The position numbers and the translations under genes were made by a program. A DNA stretch of 64,000 nt from Celeribacter sp. PS-C1. GTDB taxonomy: Bacteria > Pseudomonadota > Alphaproteobacteria > Rhodobacterales > Rhodobacteraceae. Below, one piece after another: positions 1 to 9,814 of the stretch (its first letter is position 1; the number at the start of each line of letters is the position of its first letter). The stretch is taken from assembly GCF_019429625.1 (NCBI RefSeq), contig NZ_JAHXRW010000005.1, positions 124,001 through 188,000 of the forward strand. Direction: 5' to 3'. The notes beneath the pieces were generated by a model. The model ran no database searches, had not been told where the DNA came from, and saw only the letters and a program-made list of their open reading frames with translations.

Positions 1-1272
1 GGCGATGAAGACGATGTCATTCGGGCGCAATTCGAACCGGGTGGCCAAGGTCAGTGCGGCGACGTTGCTCGTGTCAAGTTTCCAGGCCGTCAGCGAGTCG
101 AATTCCATCGGATCCGTGGAACCACGCAGGACATAAACCTGACGCGGATCAGCAGTGGAGGACGCAAGGCCTCCGGCTCCCTCATAGAGCGCATCTGCAA
201 GGCTCGCCTGACGCCCAAGCGGCAGGTCGAAACGTCCCTGCGTTTTCACTTCGCCGGTTAGGTACACATAGTCGCGCTCCGCAGCATCAAATTCGGTGAG
301 GGCGCGGTAGTTGTCGCGGGCTTCGTTAAGTTGATCGCGACGCAGGGCGACCTCTGCCTGAAGCTGGGCCAGAGCCGTGGTGCGGGCGCCTTGGCGATAT
401 TGCGCCAGTTGGATTTGCTGCGCGAAATATGCCGAGGCCTGATCGAGCTGATATGTGTCGTCGACGAAAATACTGTCACCGGGCTGGAGCACGATCTTCT
501 TGATGCTGCTGTTGGAATAGAGTTCCTCAAGCGGAATTTGGTAAATCGTTCCGTCGCGATAGAGGCGCACTGAGGTGTAATCGAGGTTCGACGCCGTGGT
601 TCCGCCCGTCGTTGCGAGCGCTTCGTCCAGATAGAGAGGGGTCAGGGTGATCGGTACAACGCCGGGATCTCTGACAGCACCACCGATAGAGACTTTCTTG
701 GAATTGAATTGCGAAACCTCGAGGCTGAAGGTCGGCTCGATCTGGGCGGAGACCAGGCTTTGGAACAGTTTGGCTTCGGCCTCTTCGAGCGTCATGCCTG
801 CGATGGACACGCGTCCGACGTCGGGGATCGCGATGCTGCCATCGTCCTGCACTGTATAGCCCTGACGGCTGTTTTGCGCGGCGAGCAGGCCAGACAGCTC
901 TTCGATGGAATTGCCGGAGGGGGTGGCCAGAAGGATCACATCCCCAACACCGATCTTGTAGGGCTGAGGGGTGACATCGGGCGGAAGGCGTGTCTCAAGC
1001 GCATTCGGACGGGTTTGCGCCGTATAGGCGGGTTCGGGTACGGCGCCGGTGCCGCGAATGCCGCCGCCGGTGCCGCTTGTCATATTGAAGACGGCGGGCA
1101 GTTCGCGTGGCGCGTAGGACGACCTGTTGGCGACGAGCACGGACTGGGGCGTAACTTCCATGACGCGGACTTTCGCCTCATCCGTCGTTCCGGCGACAAC
1201 GCGCTGACTCTTATAAACTGTCCCACAGGAGGAGAGCGTCAAGGCGGTGAGAATAACAACTGCTATACGCAA
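1..1272 (-). CDS. wza: Wza-type polysaccharide export outer-membrane lipoprotein (3' end outside window)
   Basis: This gene is read leftwards and continues past base 1, so the C-terminus is missing; about 424 codons are visible. The product would form or gate the outer-membrane channel through which the polymer leaves the cell. A TTG start is the only start available after an in-frame TAG, and it gives a short lipoprotein signal ending in a lipobox (LTLSSC, Cys about residue 16). A polysaccharide export domain (PYKIGVGDVILL, about residues 103-114) follows, then SLBB-like segments (KVSIGGAVRDPG and YVYLTGEVKTQG). An AGGGG sequence lies about 10 bases before the TTG. It is downstream of and co-oriented with the Wzc-like gene, the usual Wza/Wzc pairing. 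The family call is firm; the TTG start is less so. Confidence 0.88.
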   Translation of the reverse strand, partial: MRIAVVILTALTLSSCGTVYKSQRVVAGTTDEAKVRVMEVTPQSVLVANRSSYAPRELPAVFNMTSGTGGGIRGTGAVPEPAYTAQTRPNALETRLPPDVTPQPYKIGVGDVILLATPSGNSIEELSGLLAAQNSRQGYTVQDDGSIAIPDVGRVSIAGMTLEEAEAKLFQSLVSAQIEPTFSLEVSQFNSKKVSIGGAVRDPGVVPITLTPLYLDEALATTGGTTASNLDYTSVRLYRDGTIYQIPLEELYSNSSIKKIVLQPGDSIFVDDTYQLDQASAYFAQQIQLAQYRQGARTTALAQLQAEVALRRDQLNEARDNYRALTEFDAAERDYVYLTGEVKTQGRFDLPLGRQASLADALYEGAGGLASSTADPRQVYVLRGSTDPMEFDSLTAWKLDTSNVAALTLATRFELRPNDIVFIA

Positions 1273-1420
1273 GAATACAGGCCCCTATCTAAGGTCGGCG
1301 TTGCGTCTACGCATGGCGAAAAATTGCCATTCAAACCATTTGGTCTGGGGGCTAAGTCTTGGAATAGGCTTCTGCGCATCACATCCGCTTTCGTGTTTGT
1401 GTCAAAGTTAGGCGGTTCGA

Positions 1421-3535
1421 TCAGTTTGTATAATATTGGCTGCCATAGGCGCCGTAAGCGCCATAGCTGTCGCCATAGCCATAGTTTCGCATGCCTTTCG
1501 GGTCGATTTGGTTGAGCACCAGACCGTTGATCCGCCCCCCGACCATATCGAACATTCGCAAGGCGTCGCGCAGCTGTGTCTTGGAGGTTTTGTCCCAATG
1601 CACAGTGAACAGGACCGTGTCCGCGAGTTGGGCGACGACACGGGCGTCCGGCACGACGAGAACGGGCGGCGTGTCGATGATCACGATGTCATAGGTTTCA
1701 CGCGCCGTGTCGATAAAGCTCTTGAATTGCTGCGACGACAGGATGTCGGCAGCATTCACATCGGTCTGTTCGCTGATCAGAATATCCGCGCCGAGCACGG
1801 GATCATGAATGGCCGCTCCGGCGAGAGAGGTTTCTCCCGAGAGCACGGCCATCATGCCCTTGGCATCTTTGACGTCGAGGTATTGGCTAAAGACACGACG
1901 GCGAATGTCGCCCTCGATCAAAAGAACCTTTTTGCCCAGCCCGACGAAATTCTGCGCCAAGGCGAACGAGACGGTCGTCTTGCCCTCTCCCGGTAAGGCC
2001 GAGGAGAGCATGATGACTTTCGGCGTTCTATCCATGCTGGACAAAAGAACAGAGGTTCGCAGGTTTCGTATGGCTTCGGCCGCCGCGGAAGTGGGCTTTG
2101 CTGCGAGATACTCAAGCGCATCTCGGCGGCTCGAGGTCGGAAAAATCGGCAGTTGTCCCATGACGGGCATACCGGTGTCTTCCTCAAGCTCCGACGACAG
2201 ACGATACCCGTTCTGGCGCATTTCCCAAAGCAACACGCCGCCGATGCCAATGATGGCGCCAACAATGATGGACATGGCCAGAATGAGCGATTTGCGGGGC
2301 TCTGAGGGGCCACCGGGCAGGACGGCATTCGACAGAATGCGGCTGTCGGCGCGCTGAATGCCCTCTTGGGCGGATGTTTCTTTGAGGCGGCTCAGAAAAT
2401 ACTCATAGAGCAGGCGGCTGGCCTCGGCCTCGCGTGTCAATTGTTGAAGCTGGATCAATTCGTCGCTCTGCCGCGCAATATCCGCCTCACGCGCAGTGAC
2501 GCTGGTCATCAAGGCCTGAACCTGAGCCTCTGCCCGTTGAACCTGAATGTCAGCGAGGTTGACGATCTGGCGAAACCGCGCGTCAAACGCTGGGCCGGGC
2601 CCATTTTCGCGAAGGATCGTTTCAAGACGCGGATCGGCAGCGAGCGCGACTTTCTCTTCGGGTGACGCGTCTTGTGCGTTTTCCAGAGCGCTCAGTCGTT
2701 CCGTGTCTGCGGCAAGAGAGGATCGAAGGGCTTGAAGCCTGTCGCGCAGTTCTTTGAGTTGGCGTTCGAGTGCCTGCACAGTTTCGATGCTGACCACCTC
2801 GGAATTGGAGGAGAACTCCGCGACGCGTGCCTCGGCTTGCTCAAGCTCGATCTTGAGATCGGCGACGCGCGAGGTGAGCCATTCCGAGGCATCGCGGGTC
2901 GCTTCGAACTTCACGTCCATCTGATAGAGGATGTATTGTTCCGCCACCGTGTCCGCGAGCATCGCCGATTTCGCGGGGTTTTCCGTCTCCATCGTGATCT
3001 GCAATACATAGGTGTTCGGCAGGTTGCGCACGGACATCTGCCCCAAAAGGGCATTGATTGCGCTCCTGACCTGTTGGTCTGCGCTCGGCGAGACCGGTGT
3101 CGCGCCAGTCACGAGGTTTTTGAGTTTTGTCTTGAGGCTCAGCGGGCGCAGCGCACCATTGAATTCCGGATCCTGTGTCAAATCGGCGGCGTTGACCACA
3201 CGTTCGAGAAGCCGGCGACTTTTGAGGACCTCGACTTCGGTGTTGATGGCCTCGGATTCCGCTCCGAGACTTGGCAGCACAGCGCCAAGATCGATCAGTT
3301 GATCCTGTGCCGTATCGAGAAGGACAACCGAGGTCGCACGGTATTTCGGCACCGCGATTTTATAGGTGTAGATGGTGCCGGCAGCCATGCAGAGGATCAC
3401 ACTTGCGAGGATCCAAAGCTTCTTACGCCACATCGTTCGGAGCAATGCGCCGAGATCGATCACATCGTCATCTGAGGACGCGTTTGGCGGAGTCTGACGG
3501 ATGGGTCGATCTAGGGACACGTTGTTCTCATTCAC
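1421..3535 (-). CDS. wzc: Wzc-type polysaccharide co-polymerase with BY-kinase domain
   Basis: This is an inner-membrane protein of 704 residues that controls chain length and polymer export. Domains in order: a Wzz region with TM1 at about 40-60, a long periplasmic coiled coil (about 215-400), TM2 at about 416-437, then a cytoplasmic bacterial tyrosine-kinase domain. Walker A (ALPGEGKTT) is at about 513-521, Walker A' at 537-543 and Walker B (DIVIID) at 616-621. The tail carries seven tyrosines between 685 and 702, the expected autophosphorylation cluster. Walker A' reads LLIEGD, with Glu where the family normally has the first Asp. The gene lies between fcl and wza on the same strand, 148 bases from wza. 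Confidence 0.95.
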   Translation of the reverse strand: MNENNVSLDRPIRQTPPNASSDDDVIDLGALLRTMWRKKLWILASVILCMAAGTIYTYKIAVPKYRATSVVLLDTAQDQLIDLGAVLPSLGAESEAINTEVEVLKSRRLLERVVNAADLTQDPEFNGALRPLSLKTKLKNLVTGATPVSPSADQQVRSAINALLGQMSVRNLPNTYVLQITMETENPAKSAMLADTVAEQYILYQMDVKFEATRDASEWLTSRVADLKIELEQAEARVAEFSSNSEVVSIETVQALERQLKELRDRLQALRSSLAADTERLSALENAQDASPEEKVALAADPRLETILRENGPGPAFDARFRQIVNLADIQVQRAEAQVQALMTSVTAREADIARQSDELIQLQQLTREAEASRLLYEYFLSRLKETSAQEGIQRADSRILSNAVLPGGPSEPRKSLILAMSIIVGAIIGIGGVLLWEMRQNGYRLSSELEEDTGMPVMGQLPIFPTSSRRDALEYLAAKPTSAAAEAIRNLRTSVLLSSMDRTPKVIMLSSALPGEGKTTVSFALAQNFVGLGKKVLLIEGDIRRRVFSQYLDVKDAKGMMAVLSGETSLAGAAIHDPVLGADILISEQTDVNAADILSSQQFKSFIDTARETYDIVIIDTPPVLVVPDARVVAQLADTVLFTVHWDKTSKTQLRDALRMFDMVGGRINGLVLNQIDPKGMRNYGYGDSYGAYGAYGSQYYTN

Positions 3536-3669
3536 TGCAATTTGCCGATATTCTTCATGTTCGCTGTCTTCTGGCGCAGCTCCATGCGCCTTGTTGGTCT
3601 TTGTTTCACTTATTCCGCGCTGACGGTGTTTTTGCCGCCAAAAGGATCACGATCTCGCCCGAAGACCGC

Positions 3670-4650
3670 TTATTTAGACCGAAGTTGATCCAAACCTTGC
3701 GCAAGGAACCAGCCGTAGGTTTCTTCGATGCCCTGTTCGAGCGGGGTTGTCGCAGTCCATCCAAGGCGGGCCAGTCGGCTCACATCCATCAATTTACGCG
3801 GGGTGCCGTCGGGTTTCGTGGCGTCGAACGCAAGTGTGCCCGAAAAGCCCGTGACGCGGGCGACGATCTCGGCCAGCTCGCGAATGGTAACATCCGTGCC
3901 GGAGCCGACGTTGATGTGGCTCAGCATCGGCTCGGTTTCGCGCTGATAGGTCTCTTCGTCGAGGTCCAGAACAAAAAGTGAGGCCTCGGCCATATCGTCG
4001 ACATGCAGGAATTCGCGCATCGGTTTGCCCGACCCCCAGACGGTGACGGTTTCATCGCCGCGCAGGGCCGCTTCGTGAAAGCGGCGGATCAGTGCGGGCA
4101 GGACGTGCGAGTTCTCCGGATGGAAATTATCGCCCGGTCCATAGAGGTTTGTGGGCATCACCGAGCGGTAGTCGACACCGTATTGGCGGTTGTAACTTTC
4201 GCAGAGTTTGATGCCCGCAATCTTCGCAATTGCATAGGGTTCGTTGGTGGGTTCGAGCGTCCCAGTCAATAAGGCATCTTCGCGCATGGGTTGTTTGGCC
4301 ATTTTCGGATAGATGCAGGAGGACCCGAGTTGCAGTAGCTTTTTCACGCCAGCTTCATAGGCCGCATGGATCACGTTGCACTCGATCATCAGGTTTTCGT
4401 AGATGAACTGCGCGGGGTAGCTGTTGTTAGCGATGATGCCGCCGACTTTCGCTGCGGCCAAGATGACTTGATCCGGTTTTTCGCTTTGCAGAAACCCGCG
4501 AACCGAAGCCTTGTTGGTCAAATCAAGCTCTTCGGAGGTGCGAGTGACGAGAATCACATCTTCACCTGCGGCTTGTCGGTCCTGCAATCGCCGCATGATT
4601 GCGCCTCCGACCATGCCGCGGTGTCCGGCAATATATATCTTTTTCGTCAT
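3670..4650 (-). CDS. fcl: GDP-L-fucose synthase
   Basis: This is an NADPH-dependent epimerase-reductase that converts GDP-4-keto-6-deoxy-D-mannose to GDP-L-fucose. The 326-residue protein is of normal family length. The extended-SDR nucleotide motif (GHRGMVG) is at 9-15, catalytic Ser/Cys candidates are around 110-112 (GSSCIYP), and the Y-x3-K pair is Y139/K143. It is the first gene of a leftward set (fcl, wzc, wza) and is transcribed away from wcaI. Its partner gmd lies on the other strand 1.6 kb away, so the two steps of GDP-fucose synthesis are split between two transcripts. The start is ATG at 4650. Confidence 0.95.
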   Translation of the reverse strand: MTKKIYIAGHRGMVGGAIMRRLQDRQAAGEDVILVTRTSEELDLTNKASVRGFLQSEKPDQVILAAAKVGGIIANNSYPAQFIYENLMIECNVIHAAYEAGVKKLLQLGSSCIYPKMAKQPMREDALLTGTLEPTNEPYAIAKIAGIKLCESYNRQYGVDYRSVMPTNLYGPGDNFHPENSHVLPALIRRFHEAALRGDETVTVWGSGKPMREFLHVDDMAEASLFVLDLDEETYQRETEPMLSHINVGSGTDVTIRELAEIVARVTGFSGTLAFDATKPDGTPRKLMDVSRLARLGWTATTPLEQGIEETYGWFLAQGLDQLRSK

Positions 4651-4924
4651 CGATTGCTCTCGTTCAGCTGTGTGAAAAGTCTGAATTTTAGGCGCTGTGG
4701 TCAGAAAGGGTATTTACAACCACTGCGTGTAGCGATCTTTCTTTTTATGCGTGACATTTTTTCTGCAATTGCACAAGGGTGGTGTATGCTGCACGTGCAC
4801 AATAAGGGTCGGAGCTGCGTAAATGGTGATTTTTCTGAGCGTCATTCGACGTGTGCCTTGACCATGCCGAACGCAAAGCCTGCGTTGCGGCGGGCCTTCT
4901 CCAGCCAGGGAAAGCGGTGGTGAT
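4651..4924. promoter_or_regulatory. Divergent intergenic region between fcl and wcaI
   Basis: These 274 bases separate two outward-facing polysaccharide transcripts and must hold at least two promoters. The centre is A+T-richer than the flanking genes, with T-runs around 4735-4763. A perfect 10-base palindrome, TGCACGTGCA, lies at 4790-4799. I could not place convincing -35/-10 pairs by eye, and no coding frame here looks real. Confidence 0.5.
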
Positions 4925-6178
4925 TTGAAAGTACAATGTCTCAGTCTGAACTACGCGCCGGAAGAAATCGGCATCGCGGTGTACTCGACCGGTTTCGCCA
5001 ATGAACTGGCCGCGCGTGGGCATGAGGTTTCGGTGCTGTGCGCGCATCCTTATTATCCGCAATGGCGTCTGAGGCAGGGCTGGCCCAAATACACCTATCG
5101 GACGATCCAAGCGGACAAGGACACGCCGAAAGTCGTGCATTGCCCGCTTTACGTGCCCAAGACGCCGACCGCCAAAACCCGCATGCTGCATTACGCGAGC
5201 TTTGCCTTGACGGCCTTTCCGCGGATGATTGCGGATGCTGTAAAGGACCGCCCGGACGTGATTTTCGTGGTCGCGCCGTCTCTTGTCTCTGCAGTCACCG
5301 CTTGGGTGACCGCCAAGATGACCGGCGCCAGGCTTTGGCTGCACATCCAAGATTTCGAAGTCGAAGCCGCGTTCGCAACGGGGGCGATTGCGCCTGAAAG
5401 TCGGCTTGGACGGGCAGCGCGGGCCTTTGAGGCGTGGATGATGGGCAAGTTCGATATGATCAGTTCCATCTCGGGGCCTATGCTCGATAAATTGCGCAAA
5501 AATGGCATCCCCGAGGACAAGATTTTCGAGTTCCGCAACTGGGCGAATTTGCAAAAGGTCAAAGTCATTGAAGGTCTCTCGCCAATGCGGGCGGAGCTTG
5601 GGATCGAGACCAAATACGTGGCCTATTATTCCGGCAACGTCGCGGCAAAGCAGGGGCTTGAAATCATTCCCGAGGCGGCGCGGCTTTTGGCGAAGCGTGA
5701 TGATCTGACGTTTGTGATCTGTGGCGAGGGGCCTTTTCTAGAAACGCTCAAGCAGAAGGCAGAGGGGTTAAACAACATCCGTTTTTACCCGCTTCAGCCG
5801 TTTGAAAAGCTGAGCGATGCCTTGGGCATGGCCGATGTGCATCTGTTGCCGCAGATTGCGGGTGTCGCTGAATTGGTTCTGCCTTCGAAGCTGACGAATA
5901 TGCTGGCCTCCGGGCGCCCGGTTGTCGCCACCGCCTACCCCGAGACTGCACTTGCACAGGAGGTTGAGGGCGCAGGCGTCGTCACTGAACCCGGAAATGC
6001 AAAGGCTTTCGCCGAGGCGATTGAAACCCTGTTGGACGATCCCGAACAGCGTCTCGCATATGGCCGAATGGCCCGGCACCGAGCTTTGGAAAATTGGGAT
6101 ATGTCGGCCATTTTGGACCGTCTTGAAACACGCATGACTCATCTCGCCGATCGGCGCGTTTCTGTTGAACTGATTTGA
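4925..6178 (+). CDS. wcaI: WcaI-like colanic-acid-type glycosyltransferase (GT4)
   Basis: This is a predicted cytoplasmic glycosyltransferase of 417 residues with a GT-B fold. The N-terminus (LSLNYAPEEIGIAVYS) matches the WcaI pattern, and the C-terminal half carries the GT4 features: YSGNVAAKQGLE around 240, CGEGPF around 267, and an LPSKLTNMLASGRPVVA donor-site segment around 322-338. In colanic acid synthesis WcaI adds a fucose; here only the sugar-transfer role is safe, although gmd and fcl nearby make fucose plausible. The start is TTG at 4925, because no ATG lies close enough upstream. It is first in the rightward gene set, 42 bases before gmd. Confidence 0.85.
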   Translation: MKVQCLSLNYAPEEIGIAVYSTGFANELAARGHEVSVLCAHPYYPQWRLRQGWPKYTYRTIQADKDTPKVVHCPLYVPKTPTAKTRMLHYASFALTAFPRMIADAVKDRPDVIFVVAPSLVSAVTAWVTAKMTGARLWLHIQDFEVEAAFATGAIAPESRLGRAARAFEAWMMGKFDMISSISGPMLDKLRKNGIPEDKIFEFRNWANLQKVKVIEGLSPMRAELGIETKYVAYYSGNVAAKQGLEIIPEAARLLAKRDDLTFVICGEGPFLETLKQKAEGLNNIRFYPLQPFEKLSDALGMADVHLLPQIAGVAELVLPSKLTNMLASGRPVVATAYPETALAQEVEGAGVVTEPGNAKAFAEAIETLLDDPEQRLAYGRMARHRALENWDMSAILDRLETRMTHLADRRVSVELI

Positions 6179-6220
6179 ATTTGTAACACTCGCGGTAAGA
6201 CCCTGAAGGGATACAAACAG

Positions 6221-7339
6221 ATGAAAAAGGCACTGATCACCGGGATCACCGGGCAAGATGGCTCATATCTGGCGGAGTTTTTGCTTGAGAAAGGCTATGA
6301 GGTCCACGGGATCAAGCGTCGCGCCTCTCTCTTCAACACCCAGCGCGTGGATCATATTTACGAAGATCCACACACAGACAATGCGCGTCTTAAACTGCAT
6401 TACGGTGATCTAACCGATACGTCGAACCTTACCCGCCTGTTGCGCGACATTGAACCGGACGAGGTTTATAATCTCGGAGCCCAATCCCATGTCGCCGTGT
6501 CTTTCGAGGCGCCGGAATACACCGCCGATGTGGATGCCACGGGCACGCTGCGCCTATTGGAGGCGATCCGTTTCCTCGGTCTTGAGAAGAAGACCCGGTT
6601 CTATCAGGCGTCCACCTCAGAGTTGTTCGGCAAGGTGCAGGAAATCCCGCAAAAGGAAACCACGCCGTTCTACCCGCGCTCGCCCTATGCCGTGGCGAAA
6701 ATGTATGCCTATTGGATCGCTGTCAATTACCGCGAAAGCTACGGGATGTATGCCTGCAATGGCATCCTCTTTAACCATGAAAGCCCGCGCCGTGGTGAGA
6801 CCTTTGTGACCCGCAAAATCACGCGGGGGCTGTCCAATATCGCGATGGGGCTGGAGCCCTGTCTCTATATGGGCAACATTGATGCGCTGCGCGATTGGGG
6901 TCATGCCCAAGACTATGTGCGGATGCAGTGGATGATGTTGCAACAAGGCGCTCCCGAAGATTTCGTGATCGCGACCGGGGTGCAATATTCCGTGCGCGAA
7001 TTCATCGTCTGGACGGCACGCGAGCTTGGCATCGACCTAGAGTTTTCGGGGCAGGGTGTGGACGAGGTTGCCATCGTCGCATCCGTCACCGGCGACAAGG
7101 CCCCCGCTTTGAAACCCGGGGATGTCATCATGCGCATCGACCCGCGCTATTTCCGTCCGGCCGAGGTGGAAACGCTTTTGGGTGATCCGACCAAGGCCAA
7201 AGAAAAACTGGGCTGGGTGCCGGAAATCACCGCGCAGGAGATGTGTGCCGAGATGGTCGAGGAAGACCTGAAATCCGCCAAACGCGTGGCGCTTTTGAAA
7301 GAGCACGGGTTGGAGTTGCCGGTGTCTCTGGAGGGGTGA
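6221..7339 (+). CDS. gmd: GDP-mannose 4,6-dehydratase
   Basis: This enzyme converts GDP-D-mannose to GDP-4-keto-6-deoxy-D-mannose, the substrate of Fcl encoded at 3670-4650. The protein is 372 residues, normal for the family. The NADP motif [12 protein letters not shown] is at 8-19, the STSE catalytic segment at 131-134, and Y156/K160 form the Y-x3-K pair (SPYAVAK). The family segment [15 protein letters not shown] is present around 188-202. It sits between wcaI and a GT2-like gene on the same strand with short spacers, consistent with one operon. Confidence 0.97.
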   Translation: MKKALITGITGQDGSYLAEFLLEKGYEVHGIKRRASLFNTQRVDHIYEDPHTDNARLKLHYGDLTDTSNLTRLLRDIEPDEVYNLGAQSHVAVSFEAPEYTADVDATGTLRLLEAIRFLGLEKKTRFYQASTSELFGKVQEIPQKETTPFYPRSPYAVAKMYAYWIAVNYRESYGMYACNGILFNHESPRRGETFVTRKITRGLSNIAMGLEPCLYMGNIDALRDWGHAQDYVRMQWMMLQQGAPEDFVIATGVQYSVREFIVWTARELGIDLEFSGQGVDEVAIVASVTGDKAPALKPGDVIMRIDPRYFRPAEVETLLGDPTKAKEKLGWVPEITAQEMCAEMVEEDLKSAKRVALLKEHGLELPVSLEG

Positions 7340-7375
7340 GTTTCTAACCTCACCTCGCTGCATCAGGAGAACAAT

Positions 7376-8470
7376 ATGTCCGCCTTAGCACCCCAAGACA
7401 TGCCGAGCTTCGCGATCACGTTTACGGTCAAGAACGAATGGGATTTGCTCCAATTTGCGCTGCCGTATTTCGAGGCGATCGGGGTGGCGCGCGTGTATCT
7501 GTTCTGGGACCAAACGACGGATGAGGCGCCCGAAGAGGTCAAGGCGTTCAATTTTGTTGAGGCGCGCGATTGCGTGTCGCTGGACGAAATCAAAACCCCG
7601 GGCCGTTGGCTGTCGGAGTTGAAGCCCGAGACGCACATGGATCACAGAAAGCGCCTCAACACCATGTTCGCCGCGCAAGAGGCGCACAGGGCCGGGATCA
7701 ACTGGATCAGCTGTATCGATCCTGATGAAATCCTTTTGCCGAATGAGGGGGATGCCTCTCTGCGGGCAAGTTTGGCGGCCATTCCCGAGGATGTTGATCA
7801 GATCATCGTTCCCAATCTGGAAGTTTTTCCTGTTCCGCGAGAGGACGAAAATCCGTTTCGCTCACAAACACTGTTCATCAACCGCATGGAGCGCGTCGAT
7901 GCGATCTGGCGGTATGTCGGCGCGGGTCTCAGCCGTGTCCTGTCCCCGCGCCACGTCGCGTTTTGGCGGCATACACTTTTCCGTTTCGTGACCGCGGGCA
8001 AATTCCCTCCCAAGATGACCAATCCCCTCACTGGGACGCCTATCCACCGAAGCCTCTATCTCGGGTATAACAACTGTAAATCGTTCATGCGCAGCGGGCG
8101 TGCCCCTCTCTACAACTACAATATCCACAAATGGGTGGCCATTGACGAGGCGCCGAAGTCCATCAAGGGCGGGCGCGTCTTGCATTACTATTTTCCAAGC
8201 TACGCGTATTTCATTAAGAAGTTTCGCCAGCGCCCGTCGAACATGCGTTTGAAGGTCTTCGACACCCCCTATCAACTGGGGGAGATTTCCAGAAACGCCT
8301 CTCGTGAAATGTCCAAGATCTTCTTTGAGCAACAGATTTGTTGTTCTGATCCTGCGGCCACTCAGGCGTTGCTGGACCGCGGCATCATCACGCAGATTTC
8401 GGATGTTTCAGACGTCTTTGACCGTCTTCATAAAGACACGCCCAGCACCTCAGACCCGATCACGTCTTGA
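7376..8470 (+). CDS. GT2-like glycosyltransferase (PF13704-type)
   Basis: This is a 364-residue protein of the 'glycosyl transferase family 2' subgroup that often acts on surface polysaccharides. The opening ITFTVKNEWDLLQFAL is the typical N-terminal strand and helix, and CIDPDEI around 117-123 supplies the acidic DxD-like metal site. There are no membrane segments. A CAGGAGA ribosome site precedes ATG 7376. The stop overlaps a TTG that could start the next gene, but a later ATG is preferred there. The sugar and linkage cannot be read from the sequence. Confidence 0.75.
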   Translation: MSALAPQDMPSFAITFTVKNEWDLLQFALPYFEAIGVARVYLFWDQTTDEAPEEVKAFNFVEARDCVSLDEIKTPGRWLSELKPETHMDHRKRLNTMFAAQEAHRAGINWISCIDPDEILLPNEGDASLRASLAAIPEDVDQIIVPNLEVFPVPREDENPFRSQTLFINRMERVDAIWRYVGAGLSRVLSPRHVAFWRHTLFRFVTAGKFPPKMTNPLTGTPIHRSLYLGYNNCKSFMRSGRAPLYNYNIHKWVAIDEAPKSIKGGRVLHYYFPSYAYFIKKFRQRPSNMRLKVFDTPYQLGEISRNASREMSKIFFEQQICCSDPAATQALLDRGIITQISDVSDVFDRLHKDTPSTSDPITS

Positions 8471-8526
8471 AACAACACTGCGTCTCAAACGTCAGCGCTT
8501 TGGAAGGCAATGAAAGAAGCAAGCGA

Positions 8527-9813
8527 ATGTTCAACCGCAAGATAGAGAACAACGTGTTTTGGCGCCTTCTGACGGGGACGGCCGCCAATTCCGTTGGGAA
8601 GCTCTGGCAGCTGGCCATTCAATTGGCGACAATTCCAATCCTGACTTATTTCTGGGGCGTGGAAGGGTTGGGGGTCTGGTTGATGATTTCCACGATTCCC
8701 AACTATCTGGCCTATTCCGAGCTCGGTGTCGGTGCTGCGGGTGTCGTGGAAATGACGCGGCTTGAAACTCTTGAGAAAAAGGCAGAGGCGAGGATCGTTT
8801 TCAACACGACATGGATCTTTCTCACCGGCATGACCGCCCTTGTCGGGGTCTTGATCGCTTGTGGCACCGCAGTATGGTTTTTGCTGGCGCAAGACGACGA
8901 CGGTGCCGTTTTCACCGCTTCGGAGATCGCGATAGCGGTATTTCTCACGGTGCTCGCTACACTTCTCTCCATTCAGATGAATATTCGCCGCCTCGTGTTC
9001 CAGGCCACCCACAAGTTTGCCATTGGTGTCCTGACGCAAGACTTCCTTTTCATGCTGACCTTGGCGGCGATGCTTGTCGCGGTCAGCCTGGGGGCCGGTC
9101 TGGTTGCCGCTGCATCGGTGCAATTGCTGACCCGGATCGTCGCCCTACTGCTCTATATCCGCTTACAGCGGCGGTATGAGCCCGAGTACACCGTCAGCTT
9201 TAAGGCTTTCGACAAATCGACGCTTCGCCGGCTTTTGAAACCTTCAATGGGAGCCTTTGCGCTCACATTGGCAAATTCGTTCGGATTGCAAGGGGTCGTT
9301 CTGACAATCGGCTGGACGCTGGGACCTGCCGCAGCGGCCGTCTTTGCCTCCACCCGTATGCTGACGCGTATTCCGATGCAATTTTCCGGACTTGTGACGC
9401 GTGCGAGTTTACCCGAACTGACGCGGGCACAAGTGGATGAGAATACTGTTTTGACCCACCGGCTGATGCGCCTGAATGTTGGGCTGACACTGAGCGTCAT
9501 GGCGCCTGCTCTGGTGATCCTGATCCTCTTCGGGCCGCAACTCCTTTCCCTCATCAGCCACAATGAAATGGACCAAACCCATCTCGCATTCGCCTTGCTC
9601 GGGCTGGCCGCGACCTTTTGTGCAATTTGGACGACGCTGGGAACCCGGCTCATCGCCGTAAATCGCCAGTCAGAGTTCGCTTATCTGGCGCTGGTTTTGT
9701 ATCTCGCGTGCGCCTTGATCCCCATTTTGTCGAAGGAGACCATCATTGCGACCCTGATCGCATTGGCCTTGGCAGATGGTGTGATTGCAGTGAAGACGTG
9801 GAAGGCCAAGTGA
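8527..9813 (+). CDS. wzx: Wzx-type polysaccharide flippase (MATE/MOP superfamily)
   Basis: This is an integral membrane protein of about 428 residues with around a dozen hydrophobic helices, as expected for a lipid-linked repeat-unit flippase. The N-terminus (FWRLLTGTAANSVGKLWQLA) and the following LTYFWGVEGLGVWLMI segment resemble polysaccharide transporters of the MOP superfamily. ATG 8527 was chosen over an upstream TTG at 8467 that overlaps the previous stop, because the extra 20 residues are polar and unlike the family. It is immediately followed (one base) by the Wzy-like gene, as expected for a Wzx/Wzy assembly pair. Confidence 0.82.
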   Translation: MFNRKIENNVFWRLLTGTAANSVGKLWQLAIQLATIPILTYFWGVEGLGVWLMISTIPNYLAYSELGVGAAGVVEMTRLETLEKKAEARIVFNTTWIFLTGMTALVGVLIACGTAVWFLLAQDDDGAVFTASEIAIAVFLTVLATLLSIQMNIRRLVFQATHKFAIGVLTQDFLFMLTLAAMLVAVSLGAGLVAAASVQLLTRIVALLLYIRLQRRYEPEYTVSFKAFDKSTLRRLLKPSMGAFALTLANSFGLQGVVLTIGWTLGPAAAAVFASTRMLTRIPMQFSGLVTRASLPELTRAQVDENTVLTHRLMRLNVGLTLSVMAPALVILILFGPQLLSLISHNEMDQTHLAFALLGLAATFCAIWTTLGTRLIAVNRQSEFAYLALVLYLACALIPILSKETIIATLIALALADGVIAVKTWKAK

Positions 9814-9814
9814 C

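Noticed and set aside
709-1515. Long open frame on the plus strand over the wza-like gene
   Set aside because: It is antisense to a clear lipoprotein gene and has no domain pattern or ribosome site; its frame is open because of codon bias in the opposite strand.
4860-4923. Short peptide gene just before wcaI (17 codons)
   Set aside because: It has no ribosome site and no family support; it is more likely the untranslated leader.
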